Counted from the first letter of the stretch, positions 45,982 to 56,598 are shown. The stretch is DNA of 64,000 nt from Nioella ostreopsis (GCF_004000255.1 NZ_RCIQ01000013.1:62001-126000), one strand, 5' to 3'. The notes: generated by a model from the letters alone, not told the origin. Program-made: numbers and translations.

Positions 45982-46914
45982 TCAGTTCTGGTTTGCGGGG
46001 GTGCCGGAAGCACCGCCATTGGCGATGGCCCACTGGGCATTGGTCTTGATGCCTCCGAGCGGGAAGAAGTGGACCTTCTCGATATTGAAGTCGGGGTTGG
46101 CGGCCTTGTGGGCGGCCAGTTCGTTCAGGATCTCATGCGGCTCGAAGGGCATCAGCAGCTTGGTGACGTCCTTGGCACGCTTCTGCAGCACCTTCAACGA
46201 CGGGCCGACGCCGCAGGCGATGGCGAACTTGATCAGGGTCTGCAGTTTCGCGGGGCCGGCGATGCCGATATGGATCGGCAGCTTGATGCCTTCAGCGGAC
46301 AGGCGGTTCGCCCATTCGATGACGGGACCGGCTTCAAACGCGAATTGCGTGGCCAGCGCCATCTGCGCATCGGTGCGATCCGAGAAGGCCTGTTTCCAGC
46401 GCAGCGCCTCCATCACCACTGCGTCGCCGCCCTTGGGGTCGATGTCGCGGTTGCCCTCGGGGTGACCGGCAACGTGCAGCCGCTGAAAGCCCGCCTTGTC
46501 GAAGAGCCCGGTTTCCATCAGCTGCATCGAGCTGTGGAAGTCGCCATGGGGCTTTTCCACACCACCAGCGAGCAGCAGCGCCTGTTTCACGTCCGCCTCG
46601 CCCTGATACATGGCGATCCAGTTTTCCAGCGTCGCGGCATCCTTGATGATGCGGGCCGGGAAATGGGGCATCGCGTCATAGCCTTCGGCCTTGAGCCGCT
46701 TGGCGGTGGCCACCATGTCCTCGATCGGCGTGCCCTCGATATGGGCGATATAGACGCGGGTGCCTGTCGGCAGCAGGTCGCGGAAGTTTTCCACCTTTTC
46801 GGCGGTGCGCGGCATCACCTCGATGGAGTAGCCCTGCAGGAAGGCCTCAAGCGCGGCGGGATTGCCTGCGGGGGCCGCCGGAGCGGCGGAGGAGCGGAAT
46901 TTGAGCAGGGCCAT
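45982..46914 (-). CDS. Methylenetetrahydrofolate reductase-like protein
   Basis: A MetF-type TIM barrel of 310 residues that would interconvert 5-methyl-THF and 5,10-methylene-THF. The catalytic Glu is kept in YSIEVMPRTAEKV, the counterpart of E. coli SFEFFPP. HIEGTPIEDMVATAKRL, ARIIKDAATLENW and LHVAGHPEGNRDID are family-typical of this divergent branch. GGAG lies 6 bases before the ATG at 46914. An upstream ATG at 46953, overlapping the previous stop in ATGA, is also in frame. Together with the next gene it can oxidise methyl groups to the formaldehyde level. Confidence 0.87.
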   Translation of the reverse strand: MALLKFRSSAAPAAPAGNPAALEAFLQGYSIEVMPRTAEKVENFRDLLPTGTRVYIAHIEGTPIEDMVATAKRLKAEGYDAMPHFPARIIKDAATLENWIAMYQGEADVKQALLLAGGVEKPHGDFHSSMQLMETGLFDKAGFQRLHVAGHPEGNRDIDPKGGDAVVMEALRWKQAFSDRTDAQMALATQFAFEAGPVIEWANRLSAEGIKLPIHIGIAGPAKLQTLIKFAIACGVGPSLKVLQKRAKDVTKLLMPFEPHEILNELAAHKAANPDFNIEKVHFFPLGGIKTNAQWAIANGGASGTPANQN

Positions 46915-46949
46915 CAGTTTCTCCAAGAACGAGGATGGTGGGGCGTTGG

Positions 46950-47261
46950 TCATTCGGCAGGGGCTGCGGCATAGCCGTCATTGGCGATCAGCTGCTTGAG
47001 CTTGTCGGCGTCGTATTCGGCATCGATGGCTGCGGCTTGAGCATTTGCGACCTCCTGCGGGTCTCCTTCGACCTCGAAGGGCTCTGCCTTGCGAAAGCCG
47101 GACATGTAGGCGTCATCATCCTTGGCGCCCACCTTCATTGCGGCCCGGTCGATGGCCTGTTCGAACCGTTCCGGCAACGGTGCCTTGGCACCCCGACGAC
47201 CTTTTCCGACAATGACCTGGGCGGGCATGTCGCGCCAGTAGACGATGGTGACAGCTGGCAT
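46950..47261 (-). CDS. 'Virulence factor' domain protein, first gene of the corrinoid-folate operon
   Basis: A 103-residue protein with the small domain that databases call 'virulence factor': MPAVTIVYWRDMPAQVIVGKGRRGAKAPLPERFEQAIDRAAM and later SGFRKAEPFEVEGDPQEVANAQAAAIDAEYD. It has no signal peptide or membrane segment. The gene is 5' of the MetF-like gene, with the stop inside or next to its start. AAGGAATC precedes the ATG at 47261. Nothing links it to virulence here, and a role in folate or corrinoid one-carbon transfer is more consistent with the neighbours. Confidence 0.78.
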   Translation of the reverse strand: MPAVTIVYWRDMPAQVIVGKGRRGAKAPLPERFEQAIDRAAMKVGAKDDDAYMSGFRKAEPFEVEGDPQEVANAQAAAIDAEYDADKLKQLIANDGYAAAPAE

Positions 47262-47530
47262 GAGGCGTGATTCCTTCCTGATAGGGCTGCGCGGTGTTTT
47301 GCAGCAATCTAGGGCTTGGTCGGTCATTCGCCCGTCTTGTTTTCGACCTCGTATCGCGCCCCTGCGACGCGCTGTCCGATCAATAGGCGGCATGAGCCTG
47401 ATCGGCCAGAGCGGGAGAGACCCTAAATTCTCATGAAGATGATGAGCCAGTGCGCAGAGCAGCGCAGACCCATTGTGCGATTGCAGTCGACGCGGTAGCG
47501 TGAGGGGAAGCGATGCGAAGGAGAGGGGTC

Positions 47531-48706
47531 ATGGGCCGCCGCCGCCCCCGCCGGGGCAAGCCGAAACAACACGATGCCATTGCCGGGCAGGAGTCTGCGC
47601 CTGCGCGCATTGCCCCGGTTCCACCGCCCCCCGTCGCCTCACCACAGCCGCTGCGCCCCGATCCTGCCGATCTCTATGCGGCACTCGATCTGGGAACCAA
47701 TTCCTGCCGGATGCTGATCGCGCAGCCCAAGGGCAACCAGCTGCATGTGGTCGACAGTTTTTCCAAATCCGTCCAGCTGGGGCTGGGGCTGGAGGCGTCC
47801 GGACGCCTGTCGCGGCAATCCATGGCCCGCACGGTCGCGGCGCTGAAAATCTGCAAGAAGAAGCTTCAGCGCCACGATGTGAAGCGGATGCGCCTGGTGG
47901 CGACCGAGGCCTGCCGCAGGGCGACCAATGCGGGCGAATTCATTTCGGTCGTGCAGCGTGAAACGGGGCTGGATCTGGAGATCATCCAGCCAGAGGAAGA
48001 GGCGCGGCTGGCGGTGGTGGCCTGTGCGCCGCTGGTGTCTACCCGGACGGAACAGTTGCTGGTTGTCGATATCGGCGGCGGGTCTACCGAACTGGTCTGG
48101 ATCGACCTCAGCCGGGTGCCACGTGTCGAACGGCCCCGCGCCATCATGCGGCTGCATCAGGGCTTCGACCACACCGAGACGATCTTTCCCAAAGCGAAGG
48201 TCGTGGACTGGATCTCGATCCCGCTTGGGGTGGCAACGCTGAAGGATCTCTACCGCGACGTGACCGACGATGGCGCGCGGTTCGCGCTGATGAGCTGGTA
48301 TTTCGAAGAACAGCTGGCGGAGTTCTCGCCCTACGTGGATGCCGCCGATCAGGCGCGCGAGGGATTCCAGATCATCGGGACCAGCGGCACGGTGACCACG
48401 GTTGCGGCCTCGCATCTGGGCCTCAGGCGCTATGACCGCAACAAGGTGGACGGGTTGCGCATGACCTCGGACCAGATCGACTCGGTCATCCAGGACTACC
48501 TGTCGCTCGGCCCGACCGGCCGCCGCCGCGACCCGCGGATCGGGCGCGACCGGCATTCGCTGATCATGTCGGGGTCGGCCATACTTCAGGCGCTTCTGCG
48601 CGCCTGGCCCACCGACCGGCTGAGTGTGGCGGACCGGGGACTGCGTGAAGGGCTGCTCTATGCGCAGATGTCGTCCGATGGCGTGCTGGAGGACGGGCCG
48701 TTCTGA
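47531..48706 (+). CDS. Ppx/GppA-family exopolyphosphatase or pppGpp phosphatase
   Basis: A 391-residue hydrolase of the ASKHA fold. YAALDLGTNSCRMLIAQPKG is the phosphate-binding N-terminal motif, VDIGGGSTELVWIDL the second, and IGTSGTVTTVAASHLGL the third. The N-terminus (MGRRRPRRGKPKQHD) is basic and disordered. The ATG at 47531 follows GGAGAGG. It releases terminal phosphate from polyP or converts pppGpp to ppGpp, which cannot be separated here. rlmE follows about 195 bp downstream after a repeat copy. Confidence 0.92.
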   Translation: MGRRRPRRGKPKQHDAIAGQESAPARIAPVPPPPVASPQPLRPDPADLYAALDLGTNSCRMLIAQPKGNQLHVVDSFSKSVQLGLGLEASGRLSRQSMARTVAALKICKKKLQRHDVKRMRLVATEACRRATNAGEFISVVQRETGLDLEIIQPEEEARLAVVACAPLVSTRTEQLLVVDIGGGSTELVWIDLSRVPRVERPRAIMRLHQGFDHTETIFPKAKVVDWISIPLGVATLKDLYRDVTDDGARFALMSWYFEEQLAEFSPYVDAADQAREGFQIIGTSGTVTTVAASHLGLRRYDRNKVDGLRMTSDQIDSVIQDYLSLGPTGRRRDPRIGRDRHSLIMSGSAILQALLRAWPTDRLSVADRGLREGLLYAQMSSDGVLEDGPF

Positions 48707-48717
48707 GACCTGGGCGG

Positions 48718-48839
48718 TTTCGCCGCCTGACGGCGTCGACCCGGGGGCGAGCCTCCTCACCCTCCCTTGCGGGAGGGATCGTCGGCCCGCTTGGGGGTTC
48801 CACCCCCAAACCCCCGAGGTATTTTTGCCAAGATGAAAG
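48718..48839 (+). repeat. Dispersed intergenic repeat, copy 3 (long form)
   Basis: It begins TTTCGCCGCC and GGCGTCGACCC and ends CCCCCGAGGTATTTTTGCCAAGATGAAAG like the other copies. In place of the GGGGGCTCTGCCCCC hairpin it has two hairpins: CCCTCCC/GGGAGGG and TTGGGGG/CCCCCAA. It fills the gap between ppx and rlmE. Confidence 0.8.
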
Positions 48840-48901
48840 GGGCGAGGGCTTTCTTCGGGCGTGACGGCCCTGTATGGGGAGGCGTTGGAAAGGCGACGAC
48901 A

Positions 48902-49603
48902 ATGGCAAAGAACATAAGCGGGCGCGGGCAACGCGATCTGAGGGTCAAGGTCAAGACGGCGCGGGGGCGGAAGCTGTCCTCGACGCTGTGGCTGGAGCGT
49001 CAGCTGAACGACCCATATGTGCAGCGCGCCAAGCGCGAGGGCTATCGTGGTCGCGCGGCCTTCAAGATCCTGGAACTCGATGACAAGTTTCGCTTCCTCG
49101 TGCCCGGCGCGCGCGTGGTGGACCTGGGCTGTGCGCCGGGCGGCTGGTGCCAGGTGGCGGTGCAGCGCGTCAATGCGCTTGGCGAGAAATCCGGCAAGAA
49201 GGTGGGCACCATTCTGGGCATAGACCTGCAGGAGGTGGAGCCGATCGCGGGCTGCGAGATCCACCAGCTCGATTTCATGGAGGATGATGCGGACGAGAAG
49301 GTGAAGACCTGGCTTGGCGGCAAGGCCGATGTGGTGATGAGCGATATGGCGGCGTCAGCCTCGGGGCACAAGCAGACCGACCATCTGAGGATCATCGCTC
49401 TCTGCGAAGCGGCGGCCTATTTCGCCTTCGACGTTCTGGAAGAGGGTGGCACCTTCGTGGCCAAGGTGCTGGCCGGAGGCGCGGAAGGCGATTTGCAGCA
49501 GATGCTGAAGCAGAAATTCACCAAGGTTGCCAATGTGAAACCGGGGGCGAGCCGGTCGGACTCGTCCGAGAAATTCGTGGTGGCCACCGGCTTTCGGGGC
49601 TAG
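48902..49603 (+). CDS. rlmE: 23S rRNA 2'-O-methyltransferase (uridine-2552), RlmE/FtsJ family
   Basis: Methylates 2'-OH of U2552 in the 23S A loop. The 233 residues include [18 protein letters not shown], the SAM motif [17 protein letters not shown], and [17 protein letters not shown]. The K-D-K-E tetrad is present (Lys in AAFKILE, Asp in SDMA, Lys in VAKVLAGG, Glu in SSEKF). The ATG at 48902 starts the usual basic [16 protein letters not shown] tail. The frame continues upstream into the repeat but without homology. Confidence 0.94.
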   Translation: MAKNISGRGQRDLRVKVKTARGRKLSSTLWLERQLNDPYVQRAKREGYRGRAAFKILELDDKFRFLVPGARVVDLGCAPGGWCQVAVQRVNALGEKSGKKVGTILGIDLQEVEPIAGCEIHQLDFMEDDADEKVKTWLGGKADVVMSDMAASASGHKQTDHLRIIALCEAAAYFAFDVLEEGGTFVAKVLAGGAEGDLQQMLKQKFTKVANVKPGASRSDSSEKFVVATGFRG

Positions 49604-49686
49604 GCCCCGCGCCAATCCGTCCCAGCCACCGGAATTGGGGCTTTCCCTTTTGTCAAACCCATGAGATAGGGACGTGCCAACCGTAA

Positions 49687-51162
<1,476 letters not shown>

Positions 51163-51193
51163 TGATCTTGCGTGCTGATCTTAAGGTGGTTTC

Positions 51194-52348
51194 GTGACCC
51201 CCGCCGCGCGGGTTGCCGCCGCGATAGAGGTGCTGGATCGCTGGCTGGACGGAGTGCCCGCGGAAAAGGCCCTGACCGGATGGGCGCGCGGGGCGCGCTA
51301 TGCCGGGTCCAAGGATCGGGCGGCCGTTCGCGACCATGTCTATGATGTCTTGCGCCGCAAGGGCGCGTGCGAGGCGCTCGGCGGCGCGGATGGGCGCGGG
51401 CTCATGCTGGGGCTGTTGCGGGTGCAGGGCGTGGACCCCGCAACCGTTTTCACCGGCGAGGGGCATGCCCCGGTCCCGCTGAGTGACGCTGAACGGCAGG
51501 CCCCGGATGCGTCCCCCGATATCTGGCGCGATGTTCCTGACTGGTTGCATCAGCCCCTGCGGGAAAGCCTTGGCGCAGGGGCTTCGGATATTGTGGGCGC
51601 CATGCAGACACGCGCGCCGCTTTACCTGCGGGTCAATGCCCGGAAGGCTTCGGTTAACCAAGCTCAGGAACTCCTTCTAGAAGACGGAGTCAAAACGGAA
51701 ACCTGTCAGGCTGAAATGGCTTTAAAAGTCACGGAAGGCGATCGTCGCTTACGGCAATCCTCAGCCTATCTGGACGGGTTGGTCGAGATCCAGGACCTCT
51801 CGGTTCAGCTGGCTTGCGCGGCGGTGGACTGGCCGCAAAGGGGCAAGATTCTGGACTATTGCGCCGGGGGCGGTGGCAAGGCGCTGGCCATCGCGGCGGT
51901 GTCAGATGCGACGGTGTTCGTGCACGATGCCATCGCCGCTCGCATGTCGGATATTCCCGCACGTGCAAGCCGTGCCGGGGTGACGCTTGCCGAGGCAATG
52001 AAGCCATCCGTGCATGCGCCTTATGATCTGGTACTGTGCGACGTGCCCTGTTCGGGGTCCGGTACATGGCGGCGGGACCCGGAGGCCAAGTGGCGGCTGA
52101 CCCCTGGGCGCCTGTCGGAGCTTGGGCAGATCCAGCGCCATATTGTCGAGCAGGCACAGACACTTGTGCAGCCCGGCGGGCGTCTGGTCTACATGACCTG
52201 TTCGCTGCTGGATGCCGAGAATGGGGCGGTGGTGGATTCCGTGGTGTCGGCGCCGGAATGGGATTTGCTGACCTCTGCCCGGTTCCTGCCCCCCGAGGCC
52301 TCCGACGGGTTTTTTCTGGCCGTGATGCGCCGCAGCGGCAACGGCTGA
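51194..52348 (+). CDS. rsmB: RsmB/NOP-family rRNA (cytosine-C5) methyltransferase
   Basis: A 384-residue SAM-dependent RNA methyltransferase, probably acting on 16S C967 or another cytosine. The SAM loop is ILDYCAGGGGKALAIAA. The two catalytic cysteines lie in LCDVPCSGSGTWRRDPEAKWR and VYMTCSLLDAENG. The first 130 residues are a diverged NusB-like or RNA-binding part. The GTG start at 51194 follows AAGGTGG. It is 31 bp after guaB. The exact target site is uncertain. Confidence 0.85.
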   Translation: MTPAARVAAAIEVLDRWLDGVPAEKALTGWARGARYAGSKDRAAVRDHVYDVLRRKGACEALGGADGRGLMLGLLRVQGVDPATVFTGEGHAPVPLSDAERQAPDASPDIWRDVPDWLHQPLRESLGAGASDIVGAMQTRAPLYLRVNARKASVNQAQELLLEDGVKTETCQAEMALKVTEGDRRLRQSSAYLDGLVEIQDLSVQLACAAVDWPQRGKILDYCAGGGGKALAIAAVSDATVFVHDAIAARMSDIPARASRAGVTLAEAMKPSVHAPYDLVLCDVPCSGSGTWRRDPEAKWRLTPGRLSELGQIQRHIVEQAQTLVQPGGRLVYMTCSLLDAENGAVVDSVVSAPEWDLLTSARFLPPEASDGFFLAVMRRSGNG

Positions 52349-52361
52349 AACCGCGCAGATT

Positions 52362-52376
52362 TTAATCCGAAATTAA
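52362..52376. promoter_or_regulatory. Perfect CtrA box upstream of cckA
   Basis: TTAA-TCCGAAA-TTAA, followed by C, fits the CtrA consensus TTAA-N7-TTAAC exactly. It lies 46 bp before the GTG start of cckA, a normal position for a promoter-proximal activator site. Confidence 0.65.
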
Positions 52377-52422
52377 CACATCTCTGTCCTGATGGTCCTG
52401 GAATGGAAGCTGGAGGATCAGG

Positions 52423-54726
52423 GTGGCGGAACAGTCGGTCGTGTCTCGCAGGCGAAACCTGTTGCCAAGGGGCGGGGCCTCCTGGGCATTGATCCTGCTG
52501 GCCCTGGCCTGTTTGCCGGTGGCCTATCTTGCGGAGTCTGTCCTGGCGCGCGTTGCAGGGCTTGCTGCTGCGGCGTCGATCACGGCGACGGCATTCTTGC
52601 TCACCCTCGGGCAATTCCGCCGCGCGCGCGCCGATGAAACGGCCACGCGCAATGCCATCTCGGTGGCCGCAGAAGACCCCGTTCCGGTGTTCTGTACCGA
52701 TTCTCACGGCGCCATCCTGTTTCAGAACCCCGCCGCCTGCGACCGGTTCGGCCCGCGCGACGGACAGCCCATGTCGCGCGCCCTTGCCGGGCTGGTGCCC
52801 AATGCCTCGGCTGTGGCGTTTCGGCAGGAAACCGCCCTGATGCGCGACCGGTCGTGCCGCGAAACCGTGGTGACGCGGCGCGGCGCGGTGCAGGTGACCG
52901 CGTTTCGCGTGGGCACCGGAACGCTCTGGCGTCTGGAAGAGATCGTGGACCAGACGCATCGCCATCCCGGCGGCACCAGCCTGCCGATGATGGTGGTTAG
53001 TCGCAGCGACACGATCCTGTCGATGAACGAAGCGATGCGCGAGACGCTCGGCGACCGGAAAAAGGCACTCTCGGAGGTCTTCGAATGCCTTCCGGTCAAG
53101 ACCGGTCAACGGGTACGCCTGCGTGGGGCGGAGGATTGGATCGAGGTTCTGGTGATCGACCTGCAGGCCGGGGATGGACGGCGCGAGATCTATGTGCTGC
53201 CGGTGGATCTGCTGCCGCTGGAAGACAGCGTTGCTGCGCGGGCCTTCGGCGCGCTTCCTGTGGCGCTGGTCCATATTGCCGGGGACGGGCGCATTCTGGC
53301 CGCCAACCCCCGTGCGCAATCGCTGATGGCCTGTCACCCCGACGGCACGACGACCCTCGCCGATGTGGTCGAGGGGCTCGGGCGGCCCATCCACGACTGG
53401 CTGACCGACATGCTGGAGGAACGCATTCCCTCGCGGCCCGAAATGGTGCGGGCGAAGATGCGGGAAGATGACTGCTTCGTGCAGATCACCCTTGGCCGCA
53501 TTGCCGGAGAAGGCGAGGCGACGCTCTTGGGTGTTCTGCACGATGCGACGGCGCTCAAATCCATGGAACAGCAATTCGTGCAAAGCCAGAAGATGCAGGC
53601 CGTGGGCGAGTTGGCGGGTGGCGTTGCCCATGATTTCAATAACTTGCTGACCGCGATCACCGGTCATTGCGATCTGCTCATGCTGCGCCACGACCAGGGA
53701 GACCCCGACTACGCGGATCTTGCCCAGATCAACCAGAATGCCAACCGCGCCGCCAGCCTTGTTGGCCAGTTGCTGGCCTTCTCGCGCAAGCAGACGATGC
53801 GGCCAGAGGTGCTGGACCTGCGCGAAACCATGCCCGATCTGACCCATTTGCTGAACAGGCTGGTGGGGGAGAAGGTCAAGCTGGACCTGACCCACGACCC
53901 GAATCTCCTGCCGATCCGCGCGGATCGCCGGCAGCTGGATCAGGTCATCATGAACCTCGTCGTGAATGCGCGCGATGCCATGCCGGATGGCGGAACGATC
54001 CGCGTCGAAACACGCGTCACCAACCTGCAAGACGCGCTGCGCCGCGACCGGGCAGAGGTGGCACTCGGCCAATATGTGACCATCCATGTACGCGATGAGG
54101 GCACTGGCATTCCGCCTGATCAGATCGCCCGCATTTTTGAGCCCTTTTTCACCACCAAGCGCGCGGGAGAGGGGACCGGGCTGGGGCTTTCGATGGTCTA
54201 TGGCATCGTCAAGCAGTCTGGTGGCTACGTGTTTGTCGACAGCACGGTGGGAGAAGGCTCTGATTTCGTGATCTATTTCCCCGTACATGTGCGAAGCGAG
54301 CCTGTCGCCCCAGATGGCGAAGAGACCCGAGAGCTCTCCGCCCGGCTCGCGGATCTGCCGCGTGATGCAGTGGTACTGCTGGTCGAGGACGAGGCCTCCG
54401 TCCGGGCCTTCGCCTCGCGGGCGCTACGGATGCGGGGATTCACCGTGATTGAAGCCGAAAACGCAGAGGAAGCTTTGGAGACGCTCGCGGATAGCAGCCT
54501 CGATGTGGATGTCTTCGTCACCGATGTGATCATGCCGGGCATGGACGGCCCGACCTGGGTGCGCGAGGCGCTGAAGGACCGGCCCGACGTCAAGGTCGTC
54601 TTCGTGTCAGGCTATGCCGAGGATGCGGTGGAACAAACCGAGGCGAAGGTCCCCAATTCGGTCTTTCTGGCCAAACCCTTCACCTTGTCGGACCTGACCT
54701 CGACGGTGCAGCGGCAGCTACACTAG
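52423..54726 (+). CDS. cckA: Hybrid sensor histidine kinase CckA
   Basis: The kinase at the head of the CckA-ChpT-CtrA phosphorelay, which in Rhodobacterales controls motility, gene-transfer agents and related traits. It has 767 residues: two N-terminal membrane helices (about residues 18-63), two PAS-like regions, an H-box with His403 (GELAGGVAHDFNNLLTAITGH), the HATPase blocks VVNARDAMPDG and GEGTGLGLSMVYGIV, and a receiver domain with Asp701 (TDVIMPGMDG). The GTG at 52423 follows GGAGG at 6 bases. Its stop shares CTAG with the convergent sulfotransferase gene. Confidence 0.95.
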   Translation: MAEQSVVSRRRNLLPRGGASWALILLALACLPVAYLAESVLARVAGLAAAASITATAFLLTLGQFRRARADETATRNAISVAAEDPVPVFCTDSHGAILFQNPAACDRFGPRDGQPMSRALAGLVPNASAVAFRQETALMRDRSCRETVVTRRGAVQVTAFRVGTGTLWRLEEIVDQTHRHPGGTSLPMMVVSRSDTILSMNEAMRETLGDRKKALSEVFECLPVKTGQRVRLRGAEDWIEVLVIDLQAGDGRREIYVLPVDLLPLEDSVAARAFGALPVALVHIAGDGRILAANPRAQSLMACHPDGTTTLADVVEGLGRPIHDWLTDMLEERIPSRPEMVRAKMREDDCFVQITLGRIAGEGEATLLGVLHDATALKSMEQQFVQSQKMQAVGELAGGVAHDFNNLLTAITGHCDLLMLRHDQGDPDYADLAQINQNANRAASLVGQLLAFSRKQTMRPEVLDLRETMPDLTHLLNRLVGEKVKLDLTHDPNLLPIRADRRQLDQVIMNLVVNARDAMPDGGTIRVETRVTNLQDALRRDRAEVALGQYVTIHVRDEGTGIPPDQIARIFEPFFTTKRAGEGTGLGLSMVYGIVKQSGGYVFVDSTVGEGSDFVIYFPVHVRSEPVAPDGEETRELSARLADLPRDAVVLLVEDEASVRAFASRALRMRGFTVIEAENAEEALETLADSSLDVDVFVTDVIMPGMDGPTWVREALKDRPDVKVVFVSGYAEDAVEQTEAKVPNSVFLAKPFTLSDLTSTVQRQLH

Positions 54727-55325
54727 TCCTGCCCGGCAAGACTGTCCCACAAGGCAAACTCCGCCGCGGCTTCGCGCATCAGGCGGTTCCGCATTGCGTC
54801 CGAGAGCTCAACAGGCCCCTTTGGGGACACGTTGGCGCGCGAAATGTCGAGCGACGTGTCCAGCCGGTCTTCCATGAACCGCACCAGACTCGGGATGCGA
54901 TCATATCGGTAGAGCCGATCCACGGCCAGTTTGCCCTGATCGTCGGTGAGAAAATTGGCCTGCGACCCGACCTCGGCATAGGCGGGTTTGTCGTCGCGCA
55001 ACCAGGCCTCGACGAATGCGTCGAAGCTGAGCCCGGCGGTGGAGTTCGGTTTGCCGTCCAGTTGCGGGCGAGACCGATACCTGTACCAGCTTCCAAGCCA
55101 GTCCACTGGCTCTCGCATCACCGCCACCAGGTCCATCGGGCGCTTGCCGCGCTGTTCGAAAAAGTTCGACAGGCGGTTCCTGTATCCCTGCGCCGAGACA
55201 TGTTTCTGCCCCGGCGGATCGAGAATCGCCGCGCTGGCGTGAGGCAGAAGCGCCTGTTCCAGCGCCGTGGTGCCCGTCTTGGGCACAGCCAGAAGAACGA
55301 TTCTCTGCTTCCAGAACACCAGCAT
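54723..55325 (-). CDS. Sulfotransferase-family protein
   Basis: A 200-residue P-loop-like protein with the PAPS-binding start VPKTGTTALEQAL (residues 14-26) and the second block VAVMREPVDWLGSWYRYR. Related short proteins in Rhodobacterales may sulfate a polysaccharide or lipid; the acceptor is unknown. The stop overlaps the cckA stop in CTAG. It diverges from recA across about 180 bp. Composition looks like its neighbours, so recent transfer is not suggested. Confidence 0.87.
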   Translation of the reverse strand: MLVFWKQRIVLLAVPKTGTTALEQALLPHASAAILDPPGQKHVSAQGYRNRLSNFFEQRGKRPMDLVAVMREPVDWLGSWYRYRSRPQLDGKPNSTAGLSFDAFVEAWLRDDKPAYAEVGSQANFLTDDQGKLAVDRLYRYDRIPSLVRFMEDRLDTSLDISRANVSPKGPVELSDAMRNRLMREAAAEFALWDSLAGQD

Positions 55326-55431
55326 CCGTTTGAAACTCCACTTACTTCGTCACTTTAAACCCTTTCTTAATCCTTTACGGAAAAACTGGGGACGACAAGA
55401 TTTTACTTGAAATGTTCGCGTTTTGATCTCA

Positions 55432-55446
55432 GAACGGGTTGAGAAC
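55432..55446. promoter_or_regulatory. LexA box upstream of recA
   Basis: GAAC-GGGTTGA-GAAC is a direct repeat with 7-base spacing, equal to GTTC-N7-GTTC on the other strand, the alphaproteobacterial LexA operator. It lies just before the upstream candidate start of recA (55458), so LexA would block transcription until the SOS response. Confidence 0.9.
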
Positions 55447-55508
55447 AAGAGGCGAACATGAGCATCATTGCCGCGGAGCTAGCGGTATGGAATAAGGAGC
55501 CGAACAAC

Positions 55509-56576
55509 ATGGCAATGGCAAACCTTCTCGACATGACCGATCGTAAATCCGCAGACAAGCAGAAGGCGCTCGACAGTGCGCTCGCCCAGATCGAACGTCA
55601 GTTCGGCAAGGGCTCCATCATGAAGCTCGGCGCCGACAATCCGGTGGCCGAGATCGAAGCGACATCCACCGGCTCTCTCGGGCTCGACATTGCGCTCGGC
55701 ATCGGCGGTCTGCCGAAGGGCCGTGTCGTGGAAATCTACGGGCCCGAAAGCTCCGGCAAGACCACGCTGACTCTGCATTGCATCGCGGAAGAGCAGAAAA
55801 AGGGCGGCGTTTGCGCCTTTGTTGACGCGGAGCATGCGCTTGACCCGCTTTATGCGAAAAAGCTGGGCGTCGATCTGGACGAACTGCTGATTTCGCAGCC
55901 CGACACCGGCGAACAGGCGCTGGAGATCGTGGATACACTGGTGCGCTCGGGTGCCGTGACCATGATCGTGGTCGACTCGGTCGCCGCCCTGACCCCGAAA
56001 TCGGAACTGGAAGGCGACATGGGCGACAGCTCGGTCGGCGTGCATGCCCGCCTCATGAGCCAGGCGATGCGCAAGCTGACCGGCTCGATCAGCCGCACAA
56101 GATGCACGGTGGTGTTCATCAACCAGATCCGCATGAAGATCGGCGTCATGTTCGGCAGCCCGGAAACCACAACCGGCGGCAATGCGCTGAAATTCTACAG
56201 CTCCGTCCGTCTGGATATTCGCCGCATCGGGTCCATCAAGGACCGCGACGAGGTGGTGGGTAACGCCACCCGCGTCAAGGTTGTGAAGAACAAGGTCGCG
56301 CCGCCCTTCAAGCAGGTCGAGTTTGACATCATGTATGGCGAAGGCATCTCCAAGACCGGCGAATTGCTGGATCTGGGCGTGAAGGCCGGCGTGGTGGAGA
56401 AATCCGGCAGCTGGTATTCCTACGGGGATGAGCGGATCGGGCAAGGGCGAGTGAACGCCAAGGCCTTCCTGAAGGAAAACACTTCGGTCGCAATGTCCAT
56501 CGAGGACAAGATCCGTGCCGCCCATGGGCTGGATTTCCACATTACCGACGATGACGAGGACATGGTCGAGGAGTGA
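55509..56576 (+). CDS. recA: Recombinase A
   Basis: ATP-dependent strand-exchange protein of recombination and SOS signalling. The 355 residues hold the Walker [10 protein letters not shown] near residue 55, [50 protein letters not shown] (family signature) and the Walker B region. The ATG at 55509 with AAGGAG at 9 bases starts the usual [22 protein letters not shown]. An ATG at 55458 with GAGGCGAAC is also in frame and would add 17 residues. A LexA box controls the gene. Confidence 0.97.
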   Translation: MAMANLLDMTDRKSADKQKALDSALAQIERQFGKGSIMKLGADNPVAEIEATSTGSLGLDIALGIGGLPKGRVVEIYGPESSGKTTLTLHCIAEEQKKGGVCAFVDAEHALDPLYAKKLGVDLDELLISQPDTGEQALEIVDTLVRSGAVTMIVVDSVAALTPKSELEGDMGDSSVGVHARLMSQAMRKLTGSISRTRCTVVFINQIRMKIGVMFGSPETTTGGNALKFYSSVRLDIRRIGSIKDRDEVVGNATRVKVVKNKVAPPFKQVEFDIMYGEGISKTGELLDLGVKAGVVEKSGSWYSYGDERIGQGRVNAKAFLKENTSVAMSIEDKIRAAHGLDFHITDDDEDMVEE

Positions 56577-56598
56577 TCCTCCGGCAGAAGAATGACAG

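Noticed and set aside
46950-47261. A virulence function for the 'virulence factor' domain protein
   Set aside because: The label is a database name; the context is folate and corrinoid metabolism, and no secretion signal is present.
52189-54288. A 699-residue minus-strand frame over cckA
   Set aside because: cckA has full kinase and receiver motifs on the plus strand; the antisense frame has none.
55355-55370. TTAA...TTAA pair between the sulfotransferase gene and recA as a CtrA box
   Set aside because: The spacing is 8 bases, while CtrA needs 7.
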